A stretch of DNA of 64,000 nucleotides from Kitasatospora kifunensis (GCF_014203855.1 NZ_JACHJV010000001.1:4526001-4590000), one strand, 5' to 3'; counted from the stretch's first letter, positions 1 to 12,750 are shown. Notes: generated from the letters alone by a model not told the origin. Program-made: numbers and translations.

Positions 1-481
1 TGGCCTCGGTGCCGTCCTCGAAGTACGCGGTCACCCGTCCGTCGGGGCGCTGCTCCAGCCGTTGGAAGTTCTTCCCGAACCGGACCGCCCCGTCGAGACC
101 GGTCAGCAGGATCCGGCGCAGCGTCACCCGGTCCACGGCGTCGATCTTGTCGGGCAGCCCGGCCCGGGGGTCCTCGAAGCTCGGCGCCCACTGCTCGACG
201 AGGTTCTCGTCGTAGGCGACCAGGCCGCTGTCGTCCCGAACGTTCGCCGTCGCGCTCAGCAGCTCTTCCAGCCGGTCGGGCAGGCAGGCCCGCAGGCCGG
301 CCTCGCCCTGCGGGCTGATCCGCAGCCGGTAGCCCTGCCGACGGCCGTCGGCGGACTCGTCGCGCTCGTACACCTCGACGTCGACACCGGCCTGCCGCAG
401 CCCGTGGGCCAGGCAGAGACCGCCGATACCGCCGCCGATGACCAGGACCCTGATGGGTGATCGGCTCGTCCGCATAGCCAT
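1..481 (-). CDS. FAD-dependent monooxygenase, partial (3' end outside window)
   Basis: Only the N-terminal 160 or so residues are present; the gene runs off the left edge. A GGGIGG dinucleotide-binding turn lies about residues 13-18, followed by an acidic residue closing the second beta strand (EVYERDE), as in the PHBH/aromatic-ring hydroxylase fold that binds FAD and uses NAD(P)H and O2. I chose the ATG at 479-481 because AGGAAGG-type Shine-Dalgarno bases lie just upstream; an in-frame ATG two codons later (475) is the alternative. It is divergent from metK. Tailoring oxygenases of this type are common in secondary metabolism, but the substrate cannot be read from this fragment. Confidence 0.85.
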   Translation of the reverse strand, partial: MAMRTSRSPIRVLVIGGGIGGLCLAHGLRQAGVDVEVYERDESADGRRQGYRLRISPQGEAGLRACLPDRLEELLSATANVRDDSGLVAYDENLVEQWAPSFEDPRAGLPDKIDAVDRVTLRRILLTGLDGAVRFGKNFQRLEQRPDGRVTAYFEDGTEA

Positions 482-673
482 CGACACCTTCCTTCGCTAC
501 CGCGTGCGGGGACCCTGGCACGGTGCGGTCCGCCGCTCGGGTACGGCTCGAGGCGCCCGCACCTCCCGGGCCTCCGGGCGCAGACCTCGACCTGGACTTG
601 AGCCGCCTTGCAGGGCGCCCTCCCACGCTGTGCGGGCTCCCAGTGCCGCGTCAGCCGACCATCCGGAGGAACC
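482..673. promoter_or_regulatory. Divergent intergenic leader between monooxygenase and metK
   Basis: This 192-bp gap must hold promoters for both divergent units. It is very GC-rich. A hairpin can form between GAGG/GCCCG near 550-559 and CGGGC/CCTC near 575-587. I looked for the conserved cores of SAM-I, SAM-II, SAM-IV and SAH riboswitches and recognised none, although a methionine-cycle operon would be a natural place for one. A GGAGGA Shine-Dalgarno at 664-669 serves metK. Confidence 0.4.
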
Positions 674-1882
674 GTGTCCCGCCGTCTCTTCACCTCGGAG
701 TCCGTGACCGAGGGCCACCCCGACAAGATCGCCGACCAGATCAGCGACACCATCCTCGACACGCTGCTCCGGCAGGACCCGTCCTCCCGGGTCGCGGTGG
801 AGACCCTGATCACCACCGGTCAGGTGCACATCGCCGGCGAGGTCACCACCACCGCCTACGCCGACATCGCCAGCCTGGTCCGCGAGGCCGTGCTCGGGAT
901 CGGCTACGACTCCTCGGCCAAGGGATTCGACGGCGCCTCCTGCGGCGTCTCGGTGTCGATCGGCGCGCAGTCCCCGGACATCGCCCAGGGTGTCGACACC
1001 GCGCACGAGCTCCGAGTGGAAGGTGCGGCCCCGAGCAACGACGCCGACGAGCTCGACCGGCAGGGCGCCGGCGACCAGGGCCTGATGTTCGGCTACGCCT
1101 GCGACGAGACCCCCGAGTTGATGCCGCTGCCGATCCGGCTGGCGCACCGGCTCGCCGAGCGGCTCACCGAGGTCCGCAAGGACGGCACCATCCCCTACCT
1201 GCGTCCGGACGGCAAGACGCAGGTCACCATCGAGTACGACGGCGACCGGGCGGTGCGGCTGGACACCGTGGTGGTCTCCACCCAGCACGCCGCCGACATC
1301 GACCTCGACTCGCTACTCGCCCCGGACGTCCGCGAGTTCGTGGTGGAGCCGGTGCTCGCCGGGCTGGACCTGGACACCGCCGGCTACCGGCTGCTGGTGA
1401 ACCCGACCGGGCGGTTCGAGATCGGCGGCCCGATGGGTGACGCCGGCCTGACCGGCCGCAAGATCATCGTGGACACCTACGGTGGTATGGCCCGCCACGG
1501 TGGCGGCGCGTTCTCCGGCAAGGACCCGTCCAAGGTGGACCGTTCGGCCGCCTACGCGATGCGCTGGGTGGCGAAGAACATCGTCGCCGCGGGCCTGGCC
1601 AGGCGGGCCGAGGTGCAGGTCGCGTACGCGATCGGCAAGGCCGAGCCGGTGGGCCTGTTCGTGGAGACCTTCGGCACCGAGACCGTCCCGGTCCTGAAGA
1701 TCCAGGAGGCCGTCACCCAGGTCTTCGACCTGCGTCCGGCCGCGATCATCCGCGACCTCGACCTGCTGCGGCCCATCTACGCCCGGACCGCCGCGTACGG
1801 CCACTTCGGCCGTGAGCTGCCGGACTTCACCTGGGAACGCACCGACCGGGCGGACAAGCTCCGCGCCGTGGCCCTGGGCTGA
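674..1882 (+). CDS. metK: S-adenosylmethionine synthetase
   Basis: Makes S-adenosylmethionine from methionine and ATP in the cytoplasm. The 402-residue product has the full-length family architecture: GHPDKIADQISD near residue 13 (ATP/metal binding), GAGDQGLMFGYACDE near 130, and the glycine-rich GGGAFSGKDPSKVDRSAAY loop near 275. The GTG at 674 is chosen because GGAGGA lies five bases upstream; the upstream in-frame extension has no family similarity. It is the first gene of a five-gene methyl-cycle cassette running to 8788 in one direction. Streptomycetes normally carry a housekeeping metK elsewhere, so this may be a second copy, which cannot be tested from one window. Confidence 0.96.
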   Translation: MSRRLFTSESVTEGHPDKIADQISDTILDTLLRQDPSSRVAVETLITTGQVHIAGEVTTTAYADIASLVREAVLGIGYDSSAKGFDGASCGVSVSIGAQSPDIAQGVDTAHELRVEGAAPSNDADELDRQGAGDQGLMFGYACDETPELMPLPIRLAHRLAERLTEVRKDGTIPYLRPDGKTQVTIEYDGDRAVRLDTVVVSTQHAADIDLDSLLAPDVREFVVEPVLAGLDLDTAGYRLLVNPTGRFEIGGPMGDAGLTGRKIIVDTYGGMARHGGGAFSGKDPSKVDRSAAYAMRWVAKNIVAAGLARRAEVQVAYAIGKAEPVGLFVETFGTETVPVLKIQEAVTQVFDLRPAAIIRDLDLLRPIYARTAAYGHFGRELPDFTWERTDRADKLRAVALG

Positions 1883-1926
1883 CCCGGGTCCACCGTCCTA
1901 CTACCGCCGCCCCGAGGAGGCACCCC

Positions 1927-2870
1927 GTGCGTATTGCCGTCACCGGTTCGATCGCCACCGACCATCTCATGGTCTACCCAGGACGCTTCGCCGAGCAGCT
2001 GATCGAGGGCCGGCTCGACAAGGTGTCGCTCTCCTTCCTCGCCGACGACCTGGAGGTCCGCCGCGGCGGGGTGGCGGCCAACATCGCGTTCGGGTTGGGC
2101 AGCCTGGGCCTGCGCCCGGTCCTGGTCGGCGCGGCCGGCCGGGACTTCGCCGAGTACCGGGCCTGGCTGGAGGCCGCCGGAGTGGACACCGCGTCCGTGC
2201 GGATCAGCGAGGAGCGGCACACCGCCCGCTTCGTCTGCACCACCGACGCCGATCAGAACCAGATCGCCACCTTCTACGCCGGGGCGATGTCCGAGGCCCG
2301 TGAGCTGGAGCTGGCACCGATCGCCGAACGGGTCGGCGGCCTGGACCTGGTGGTGATCTCACCCAACGACCCGGCGGCGATGGTCCGGCACACGGACGAG
2401 TGCCGTGCGCTCGGGCTCCCGTTCGCCGCCGACCCCTCGCAGCAACTCGCCCGCCTGGACCGGGAGGAGGCGCGCCGCCTGGTGACGGGTGCGCGGTACC
2501 TGTTCACCAACGAGTACGAGGCGGCCCTGCTCCAGCAGTTGTCCGGCTGGACGCAGCGCCAGGTGCTGGAGCAGGTCGGCAGCTGGATCACCACCCGCGG
2601 CGCGGACGGCGTCGTCATCGCCGGCGCGGACAGCGCCCCGCTGACCGTCCCCGCCGTGCCGACCGACCGGGTCGTGGACCCCACCGGCGTCGGCGACGCC
2701 TTCCGGGCCGGCTTCCTCGCCGGTCTCAGCCACCGCTGGGCGCTGTCGCGAGCGGCCCGGCTGGGCTGCGCCCTGGCCACCGAGGCGCTGCAGACGATCG
2801 GCACCCAGGAGTACCGGATCACGGCGGCCGAGCTGATCGACCGCACGGACGACACCCTGGTCGGTCCTCG

Positions 2871-2874
<4 letters not shown>
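1927..2874 (+). CDS. Adenosine kinase, PfkB family
   Basis: Phosphorylates adenosine to AMP and so pulls the reversible S-adenosylhomocysteine hydrolase reaction forward. The 315-residue protein shows ribokinase/PfkB features: an N-terminal RGGVAANIAFGL sugar-binding segment near 48 and the C-terminal DPTGVGDAFRAGF signature near 253 with the catalytic Asp and anion hole. It resembles the mycobacterial-type adenosine kinase rather than the eukaryotic one. Start GTG at 1927 has GAGGAGG close upstream. Its TGA overlaps the metH ATG (ATGA at 2871-2874), indicating translational coupling. Substrate assignment rests on family resemblance plus the methyl-cycle context. Confidence 0.88.
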
Positions 2875-6358
<3,484 letters not shown>

Positions 6359-6362
<4 letters not shown>

Positions 6363-7291
6363 CCATGTCCCGCACACCGGGAACCGGGGGAGGGCGCAGC
6401 CTCGCCGACGTGCTGGCGGCGGGCGAGCGCAGCTACTCCTTCGAGTTCTTCCCGCCGAAGAACGCGGAGGGGGAGCGGACCCTCTGGCAGGCGATCCGCC
6501 GGGTCGAAACACTCGCACCGACCTTCGTGTCCGTCACCTACGGCGCGGGCGGATCCTCCCGGACCCACACCGTCGCCCTGGCCGAAGGCATCCGCGCTCA
6601 GACCACGCTGCGACCGGTCGCGCACCTGACCGCGGTCGGGCACTCGATCGCCGAACTGCGCCGGATCATCGGCCGCTACGCGGAGGCCGGCATCCGGGAC
6701 GTGCTCGCGCTGCGCGGCGACCCGCCGGGCGACCCGCAGGGCGCCTGGCAGCCGCATCCGCAAGGGCTGCGCCACGCGGCGGAGTTGGTGTCCCTGCTCA
6801 AGTCGTCCGGCACGCTCTCGGTCGGCGTCGCGGCCTTCCCGGAGCGGCATCCCCGGTCGCCGGACTGGGAGAGCGACATTCGCCACTTCGTGGCCAAGTG
6901 CCGGGCCGGCGCCGACTACGCGATCACCCAGATGTTCTTCCGCACCGAGGACTACCTGCGGTTGCGCGACCGGGTGGCGGCTGCCGGCTGCGATCTCCCG
7001 ATCATCCCCGAGATCATGCCGGCGACCTCGTTCGGCCAGATCCGCCGCTTCGCCGAGCTGAGCAACGCCACCTTCCCGGCCGAACTCGCCGGGCAGTTGG
7101 CGGCGGCCCAGGGCCACCCGGAGGCCGGGCATCGGATCGGGGTCGAGCACGCCACCGCGATGGGCGAGCGCCTGCTTGCCGAGGGCGCCCCCGGCCTGCA
7201 CTACATCACGCTCAACAGTTCCACGGCCGCCATGGAGATCCACCAGAACCTCGGCCTGCACCGGGTGCAGTCCGCCTTGACCACCGTCTGA
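6359..7291 (+). CDS. metF: Methylenetetrahydrofolate reductase
   Basis: Reduces 5,10-methylene-THF to 5-methyl-THF, the methyl donor used by MetH, with FAD as cofactor. The 310-residue TIM-barrel protein has the expected FEFFPPK strand near residue 28, VSVTYGAGG near 57, the ALRGDPPGD loop near 120, and the ITQMFF strand near 190. The GTG at 6359 overlaps the metH stop (GTGA), giving translational coupling; an ATG at 6365 two codons on is the alternative. Length is normal for the bacterial enzyme. Confidence 0.95.
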
Positions 7292-7306
7292 TTCCCAGGA
7301 GTTGAT

Positions 7307-8788
7307 ATGTCGTCAACTGTTCGTGACTTCAAGGTCGCCGACCTCTCGCTGGCCCCGTTCGGGCGCAAGGAGATCCAGTTGGCCGAGCATGAGATGCCCG
7401 GTCTGATGTCGATCCGTGAGGAGTTCGCGGCTTCGCAGCCGCTGGCCGGTGCGCGGATCACCGGTTCGCTGCACATGACGGTGCAGACCGCGGTGCTGAT
7501 CGAGACGCTCACGGCGCTGGGCGCCGAGGTGCGCTGGTGCTCGTGCAACATCTTCTCCACTCAGGACCACGCGGCCGCCGCCATCGCGGTCGGCCCCGAG
7601 GGCACGGTCGAGAACCCGGCCGGTGTTCCGGTGTTCGCCTGGAAGGGCGAGACGCTGGAGGAGTACTGGTGGTGCACCGAGCAGGCGCTGACCTGGCCGA
7701 ACGGCGAGGCCCCGGCGGGGCCTGATGGTCGGCCCTTCTCCGGCGGGCCGAACATGATCCTGGACGACGGCGGTGACGCCACGCTGCTGATCCACAAGGG
7801 TGTGGAGTTCGAGAAGGCCGGCGCGGCGCCGGACCCGGCCACCGCCGACAACGACGAGTTCCGGATCATCCTGGAGCTGCTCAACCGCACCCTGGCCGAG
7901 TCCCCCCGTAAGTGGACCGAGGTCGCGGCCACGATCAAGGGTGTGACCGAGGAGACGACCACGGGTGTGCACCGCCTGTACGAGATGCACCGCGAGGGGC
8001 AGCTGCTCTTCCCGGCGATCAACGTCAACGACTCGGTGACGAAGTCGAAGTTCGACAACAAGTACGGCTGCCGGCACTCGCTGATCGACGGCATCAACCG
8101 GGCCACCGACGTGCTGATCGGTGGCAAGGTCGCGGTCGTCTGTGGCTACGGCGATGTGGGCAAGGGCTGCGCGGAGTCGCTGCGCGGCCAGGGCGCGCGG
8201 GTGATCGTCACGGAGATCGACCCGATCTGCGCGTTGCAGGCGGCGATGGACGGCTACCAGGTCACCACGTTGGACGAGGTGATCTCGATCGGTGACATCT
8301 TCATCACCACCACGGGCAACAAGGACATCATCCTGGCCTCGGACATGGTGAGGATGAAGCACCAGGCGATCGTGGGCAACATCGGGCACTTCGACAACGA
8401 GCTCGACATGGCGGGTCTGGCGAAGCTGCCGGGGATCGTGAAGACCGAGGTGAAGCCGCAGGTCCACGAGTGGCGTTTCGCGGACGGGCACACGATCATC
8501 GTGCTGTCCGAGGGGCGTCTGCTGAATCTGGGCAACGCGACCGGGCACCCGTCGTTCGTGATGTCGAACTCGTTCGCGAACCAGACGATCGCGCAGATCG
8601 AGCTGTTCACCAAGACCGAGCAGTACCCGATCGGTGTGTACGTGCTGCCCAAGCACCTGGACGAGAAGGTGGCCCGCCTCCACCTGGACGCGCTGGGCGT
8701 CAAGCTCACCGTGCTCTCCCAGGAGCAGGCCACCTACATCGGTGTCCCGGTCGAGGGCCCGTACAAGGCCGACCAGTACCGCTACTGA
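7307..8788 (+). CDS. ahcY: S-adenosylhomocysteine hydrolase
   Basis: Cleaves S-adenosylhomocysteine, the inhibitory by-product of methyltransferases, to adenosine and homocysteine with tightly bound NAD. The 493-residue protein has the SLHMTVQTAVLIETL substrate segment near 50, the DNKYGCRHS motif near 248, the NAD-binding CGYGDVGKG loop near 275, and the hallmark C-terminal KADQYRY. An AGGAG Shine-Dalgarno lies six bases before ATG 7307, 15 bp after metF. With the upstream genes it closes a complete cycle: methyl donor made, product cleaved, adenosine removed, homocysteine remethylated. Confidence 0.97.
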   Translation: MSSTVRDFKVADLSLAPFGRKEIQLAEHEMPGLMSIREEFAASQPLAGARITGSLHMTVQTAVLIETLTALGAEVRWCSCNIFSTQDHAAAAIAVGPEGTVENPAGVPVFAWKGETLEEYWWCTEQALTWPNGEAPAGPDGRPFSGGPNMILDDGGDATLLIHKGVEFEKAGAAPDPATADNDEFRIILELLNRTLAESPRKWTEVAATIKGVTEETTTGVHRLYEMHREGQLLFPAINVNDSVTKSKFDNKYGCRHSLIDGINRATDVLIGGKVAVVCGYGDVGKGCAESLRGQGARVIVTEIDPICALQAAMDGYQVTTLDEVISIGDIFITTTGNKDIILASDMVRMKHQAIVGNIGHFDNELDMAGLAKLPGIVKTEVKPQVHEWRFADGHTIIVLSEGRLLNLGNATGHPSFVMSNSFANQTIAQIELFTKTEQYPIGVYVLPKHLDEKVARLHLDALGVKLTVLSQEQATYIGVPVEGPYKADQYRY

Positions 8789-8891
8789 CGCCACGTCACC
8801 ATCGCCCGTTCCTCGGCCCGTTGGCCATCGGGTGAGGACCGGGCCGTCCGCCCGAGGTCACCGAGAGACCCTGCCGCCCGAGGAGAGAGCC

Positions 8892-10385
8892 ATGACATCG
8901 CCGACCGCGGTCCGGACGACCGTCGAAGCGTCCGAGTCCGTCCCGCCCGACCTGCTGCGCAGGCCGCGCTGGTTCGTCGCCCTGTTCGTCACGGACATGT
9001 GGGAGCGGTTCAGCTTCTACGGGATGATGGCGATCCTCTTCCTGTTCGCCTCGGCCCCGACCGCCCACGGCGGGCTCGGGCTGACGAACGCCGACGCGGG
9101 GATGCTCTTCGGCGTCTACACGGCCGCCATCTTCCTCGCCTCGCTGCCGGGCGGCTGGCTCGGTGACCGGGTGTTCGGCAGCCAACGGGCCGCCCTCTAC
9201 GGCGCCTTGGTCATCGTGGCGGGGCACCTGCTGATGGCCACCCCCACCAAGGTGACCGTCTTCGTCGGGCTGCTCTTCATCGCGGTGGGCACCGGCCTGC
9301 TCAAGCCCAACATGGCGAGCCTGCTCAGCGGCTTCTACCCGCGCGACGCGACGGCCGAGCGGGACGCCGGCTTCGCCGTCTTCTACACCTCCATCCAGGT
9401 CAGCGCGCTGGTGGCGCCGCTGGTGGTGGGCAGCCTGGGGGAGGGGGTCAACTGGCACCTGGGGTTCGCGGTGGCCGCGGTCGGCATGGGGTTCGGGGTC
9501 TGGCAGTACGTGCGGGGGTCGGCCTCCTTCGGCGAGGTCGGCCGGCGGCCCGAGCAGCCGGCCACCGAGGCCGAGCGCCGACGGGTGCTGCGCGTCTCGG
9601 GCTTCTCGCTGGCCGTGGTGGCAGCGGCCTGCATCGCCGACGGCGTGGCCGGCACCTTCACCATCCGTCAGGTGCTGCTGCTGGTGACGGTGTTGAGCCT
9701 GGTGGTGCCGCTCTGGTGCTTCCGCACGCTGCTCCGCAAGCCGCAGATCGCACCTGCCGACCGGGCGCGACTGCGCACCTACGGCTGGCTGTTCGCGGCC
9801 TCGGCGGTCTTCTGGAGCCTGTACGTCCAAGGCGGTTCGCTGCTCACCCAGTTCGCTCGGGACTCCACCGACCGCGCGGTGCTCGGGGTCCGGCTGCCCG
9901 CCAGCTGGTTCCAGTCGGCGACCCCGCTGGCGATCCTGCTGCTGGCGCCGACGTTCGCCTGGCTCTGGGTGCGGTTCGGGCAGCGGATCGGCGCGGCGGT
10001 GAAGTTCGCGGTGGGGATCACGGCGATGGGCGCGGCCATGCTGCTGATGGCGCTGGCCACCGAGGCCGCGCACGGCGGGGCCAGGGTCTCACCGTTCTGG
10101 CTGGTCGGCACCTACCTGCTGATGGGAGCCGGTGAGGCGGCACTGGCGCCGGTCGGCATGAGCGTGGCGGCCGCCGTCGCGCCGACCGGCTACCTGAGCC
10201 AGCTGGTCGGCGTCTCCTGGCTGGCCGCCGCGCTGGGCGCCAGTGTCGGCGGCGGTGTGCTGAAGTCCGCGGGGGGCAGGACGCCCACCCCGGGCCTCTT
10301 CCTGGTGCTGGGCGCGGCGGCCCTCGCCACGGGCCTGGGCCTGCTGCTGGCCGCCCGCCCGCTGCGCCGCCGACTCGGCCTGTGA
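8892..10385 (+). CDS. POT/PTR-family proton-coupled oligopeptide transporter
   Basis: A 497-residue membrane protein with about 12-14 hydrophobic segments. The N-terminal DMWERFSFYGM matches the POT family ExxERF-type proton-coupling motif, followed by a major-facilitator turn GGWLGDRVFGSQRA and KPNMASLL. POT proteins import di- or tripeptides or, in some branches, other small metabolites with protons. ATG 8892 is chosen because GAGGAGAGA lies just upstream. It lies 103 bp after ahcY in the same direction and may be co-transcribed; a link to the methyl cycle is not evident from sequence. Confidence 0.88.
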   Translation: MTSPTAVRTTVEASESVPPDLLRRPRWFVALFVTDMWERFSFYGMMAILFLFASAPTAHGGLGLTNADAGMLFGVYTAAIFLASLPGGWLGDRVFGSQRAALYGALVIVAGHLLMATPTKVTVFVGLLFIAVGTGLLKPNMASLLSGFYPRDATAERDAGFAVFYTSIQVSALVAPLVVGSLGEGVNWHLGFAVAAVGMGFGVWQYVRGSASFGEVGRRPEQPATEAERRRVLRVSGFSLAVVAAACIADGVAGTFTIRQVLLLVTVLSLVVPLWCFRTLLRKPQIAPADRARLRTYGWLFAASAVFWSLYVQGGSLLTQFARDSTDRAVLGVRLPASWFQSATPLAILLLAPTFAWLWVRFGQRIGAAVKFAVGITAMGAAMLLMALATEAAHGGARVSPFWLVGTYLLMGAGEAALAPVGMSVAAAVAPTGYLSQLVGVSWLAAALGASVGGGVLKSAGGRTPTPGLFLVLGAAALATGLGLLLAARPLRRRLGL

Positions 10386-10444
10386 CCCCTTGCTCCAGGG
10401 CCGACGCGCCGCCTACCCAGGTCCTCAAGCCGGTGCGGCTGCGG

Positions 10445-11557
10445 TCAGGCGTGGGCCGCGGTGGCGGTCCTGGCATGGTGGGCGTGGTGCGCGAGGGCGG
10501 CGTGCGGGTCGGCGCCGGGGGAGAGGTGGTCGGTGTGCACGGTGGCGGCGGTCAGGTGGGGCACGGCGTGGATCAGCGCGTGCTCGGCGGTGACGGCCAG
10601 CGCGTGAGCCTGGACCACCGTCAGGTCGGGGTCGATCACGATGTCCGCCTCGGCGCGCAGGGTGTGGCCGATCCAGCGCATCCGGACCTGGCCGAGCCCG
10701 CGGACGCCGTCGACCGTGCGCAGTGCCGTCTCGGCGGCGTCGATCAGGGCCGGGTCGACGGAGTCCATCAGCCGGCGGTAGACCTCGCGTGCCGCGTCCT
10801 TCAGCACGAGCAGGATCGCGGCGGTGATCAGCAGGCCCACCACCGGGTCGGCGGCGCGCCAACCCAGCGCCGCGCCGCCGGTGCCGATCAGCACGGCGAG
10901 TGAGGTGAAGCCGTCGGTGCGGGCGTGCAGGCCGTCGGCGACCAGGGCGGCCGAACCGATCCGGCGCCCGGTGCTGATCCGGTAGCGGGCGACCCACTCG
11001 TTGCCGACGAAGCCGACCACCGCCGCCACCGCGACGGCCCACAGGTGGGTCAGGTCGCGGGGATGGAGCAGGCGGTCGACGGCGGTGAAGGCGGCCACGG
11101 CGGAGGAGGTGGCGATGGTCAGCACGATGGCGATGCCCGCCAGGTCCTCGGCACGGCCGTAACCGTAGGTGTAGCGGCGGTTGGCGGCCCGGCGGCCGAG
11201 CACGAAGGCGATGCCGAGCGGAACGGCGGTCAGGGCGTCGGCGGCGTTGTGGATGGTGTCGCCGAGCAGCGCCACCGAGCCGGACAGCGCCACGATCGCG
11301 CCCTGCACGACGGTGGTCACCCCGAGGATGGCGAGCGAGAGCCACAGGGTGCGGATCCCCTCGCGGGAGGACTCCATCGCCGCGTCGACCTTGTCCATCG
11401 CCTCGTGGCTGTGCGGGGTGAGCAGGTGGCCGAGCCGATGGCGCAGCCGGGACCAGCGGGTGTCCTGGTGGTGCTCGTGCTCGTGCTTGTGCTTGTGGCC
11501 GTGGTTCTGCTGGTTCACGTGGTTCACGACTGGTCGCACCCTCTCGGCTCGGGGCAT
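10445..11557 (-). CDS. Cation diffusion facilitator metal exporter
   Basis: Proton-antiport efflux pump for divalent metals (Zn, Co, Ni or Cd class) in the inner membrane. After a histidine-rich cytoplasmic N-terminus (HGHKHKHEHEHH) come six hydrophobic segments. HNAADAL in the second and a degenerate ADGLHARTDGF site in the fifth supply the HxxxD/DxxxD-type metal residues, followed by a cytoplasmic C-terminal ferredoxin-like domain and a His-rich tail. The ATG at 11557 lacks a good ribosome site; GTG at 11527, with GAGAGG upstream, is a credible alternative. It is divergent from an ArsR-type repressor, the usual arrangement for metal-induced efflux. Confidence 0.88.
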   Translation of the reverse strand: MPRAERVRPVVNHVNQQNHGHKHKHEHEHHQDTRWSRLRHRLGHLLTPHSHEAMDKVDAAMESSREGIRTLWLSLAILGVTTVVQGAIVALSGSVALLGDTIHNAADALTAVPLGIAFVLGRRAANRRYTYGYGRAEDLAGIAIVLTIATSSAVAAFTAVDRLLHPRDLTHLWAVAVAAVVGFVGNEWVARYRISTGRRIGSAALVADGLHARTDGFTSLAVLIGTGGAALGWRAADPVVGLLITAAILLVLKDAAREVYRRLMDSVDPALIDAAETALRTVDGVRGLGQVRMRWIGHTLRAEADIVIDPDLTVVQAHALAVTAEHALIHAVPHLTAATVHTDHLSPGADPHAALAHHAHHARTATAAHA

Positions 11558-11582
11558 GGCGAAGCGCAGGGCGAGGCCGCGC

Positions 11583-11627
11583 TGGACTTCGCACCGTCCT
11601 GACACCATTATGTGCGTATGAACGCAC
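11583..11627 (+). promoter_or_regulatory. Leaderless promoter and palindromic operator of the ArsR gene
   Basis: A promoter-like TGGACT (11583-11588), 17-bp spacer and CATTAT (11606-11611) end six bases before ATG 11618, the layout of a leaderless transcript. Over the start lies a perfect inverted repeat GTGCGT-ATGA-ACGCAC (11612-11627), the type of site bound by ArsR/SmtB repressors. Binding there would block both this promoter and, probably, that of the divergent exporter. The assignment is pattern-based. Confidence 0.55.
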
Positions 11628-11974
11628 GCATGCATCTATCAGGTGCACACGGTTCGCAGCAGCAGTCGGACGGCAATCGCCTGGCCGTCGCCGTGGAGGT
11701 GCTCGGGCTGCTCGCCGACCGCACCCGACTGGCGCTGCTGTACCGCCTGGGCGAGGGCGAGGCCGACGTGACGACGCTGACCGAGTACTGCGAAGCGAGT
11801 CGGACCTCGGTCAGCCAGCACCTGGCCCGGCTGCGCCTGGCCGGGCTGGTGACCACCCGCAAGGAGGGGCGCCGGGTGATCTACGGGCTGCGCCACGGCC
11901 ACCTGCGCCGCCTGGTCGACGAGGCGCTGAACGTGGCCGACCACCAGATCGGCCACCTGCCCCCGCACGACTAG
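11618..11974 (+). CDS. ArsR/SmtB-family metal-sensing repressor
   Basis: A 118-residue winged-helix protein. The core LADRTRLALLYRLGEGEADVTTL, then CEASRTSVSQHLARLRLAGLV as recognition helix and RKEGRRVIYGL as wing, are typical of ArsR repressors. The C-terminal helix has H-x-x-H/D-rich residues (RHGHLRRL, NVADHQIGHLPPHD) that could form an alpha-5 metal site as in NmtR/KmtR-type nickel/cobalt sensors. Start ATG 11618 is inferred from the leaderless promoter; GTG 11612 and ATG 11630 are alternatives. Divergence from a cation exporter suggests that it derepresses that gene when metal binds. Confidence 0.85.
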   Translation: MNARMHLSGAHGSQQQSDGNRLAVAVEVLGLLADRTRLALLYRLGEGEADVTTLTEYCEASRTSVSQHLARLRLAGLVTTRKEGRRVIYGLRHGHLRRLVDEALNVADHQIGHLPPHD

Positions 11975-12141
11975 GCTCTGTCCGACCAGGGCGCCGCGCG
12001 GCACCCGGCTGCGCCCCGACTCGACGGCAAGCCGGTCTCGAACCGTTGCCAACTCGCGGTAGGTGAAGGCGAATTAGCCGTCGTGCAGGGCCACGGCGTC
12101 CGGCGCGTCGAGCGAGTGGCGATCGAAGTCGGCCGCTGGCC

Positions 12142-12414
12142 ATGGAAGATGACGATTCAACAGAGAATCGCTACCTCGGCATCGAGGGCCACTTCCGGCC
12201 GACCACCAAGGCCCATCCCGGCCTGCGGGTGGCCGACCTCGACGCCTTCGCCGAGCGCCTGGCGGCCCACGGCGCGGCGGTGGTCTGGGACGACAGCCTG
12301 CCGCCGGACCGGCGGATCTACTGCCAGGACCCGGTGGGCAACCTGCTGGAGTTCGTCGAGCCCAGGGCCCGGGCGTCGGGCTGGGCGCCCTACAACACCG
12401 CCGACGCCGCGTAA
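12142..12414 (+). pseudogene. C-terminal remnant of a glyoxalase/VOC-family protein
   Basis: The 90-residue reading frame matches only the second half of a vicinal-oxygen-chelate domain: the metal-side HPGLRV strand, then DPVGNLLEFVEP with its terminal glutamate. The first beta-alpha-beta unit is missing and replaced by an unrelated lead (MEDDDSTENR). Immediately upstream, the minus strand around 12074-12140 reads like a stray C-terminus (FDRHSLDAPDAVALHDG). This suggests two gene ends joined by a deletion. A short functional single-domain protein cannot be excluded. Confidence 0.6.
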
Positions 12415-12496
12415 CGGGTGCGTAGGTCAAGGTTTAGTAAATACGGCAAGCGTAAGTCCTTGGGGGGGCTAAGCTTGTCGAGGTTTGCAAGGCACC

Positions 12497-12654
12497 TCGT
12501 TCGGTGAGGCGTCTTCACGGACATAGGCCACTGATCCCAACCGTCGAGAGACGCTCCGGATCAGGACAGATCTTCCCGACCTAAGGGTTGATCCCAAGTG
12601 GCTTCCGGCTCAGGCGAGCTGGATCACGCCGTGAAGTGCCAAAGCTCTGACGAG
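12497..12654 (+). promoter_or_regulatory. M-box (ykoK) magnesium riboswitch
   Basis: The conserved M-box core is readable in order: CTCGTTCGGTGAGGC (12497-12511), CGGACATAGGCCACTG (12518-12533), CGTCGAGAGACGC (12542-12554), a CTAAGGGTTGATCC segment, and the closing AGTGCCAAAGCTCT plus ACGAG (12650-12654), which pairs with the opening CTCGT to form P1. In known M-boxes, Mg2+ folds the aptamer and shuts off expression of Mg2+ transporter genes. It lies about 300 bp before an NRAMP-family transporter on the same strand, so it should control that gene. Confidence 0.9.
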
Positions 12655-12680
12655 TTGGGGTGAGTCGGTCTAACCAGGAT

Positions 12681-12706
12681 CGGCGAGCTCCTTGCCGTGT
12701 CGTTTT
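12681..12706 (+). terminator. Possible expression-platform terminator of the M-box
   Basis: CGGCGAG and CTTGCCG (12681-12687/12691-12697) form a seven-pair stem with a three-base loop, followed by TGTCGTTTT. This is a modest intrinsic terminator placed where an M-box transcription switch would act. Control could instead be exerted through the downstream ORF or ribosome site. Confidence 0.4.
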
Positions 12707-12750
12707 GCGTAGCGGTCCTCGCACGCACCGGCCGGAAGGAGGCGAGAGAC

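Noticed and set aside
482..673. SAM- or SAH-responsive riboswitch before metK
   Set aside because: Some hairpin potential is visible, but none of the conserved core sequences of SAM-I, SAM-II, SAM-IV or SAH riboswitches could be found.
10382..10903. Plus-strand frame after the POT transporter
   Set aside because: Antisense to the cation exporter, which shows proper membrane helices and metal motifs on the minus strand.
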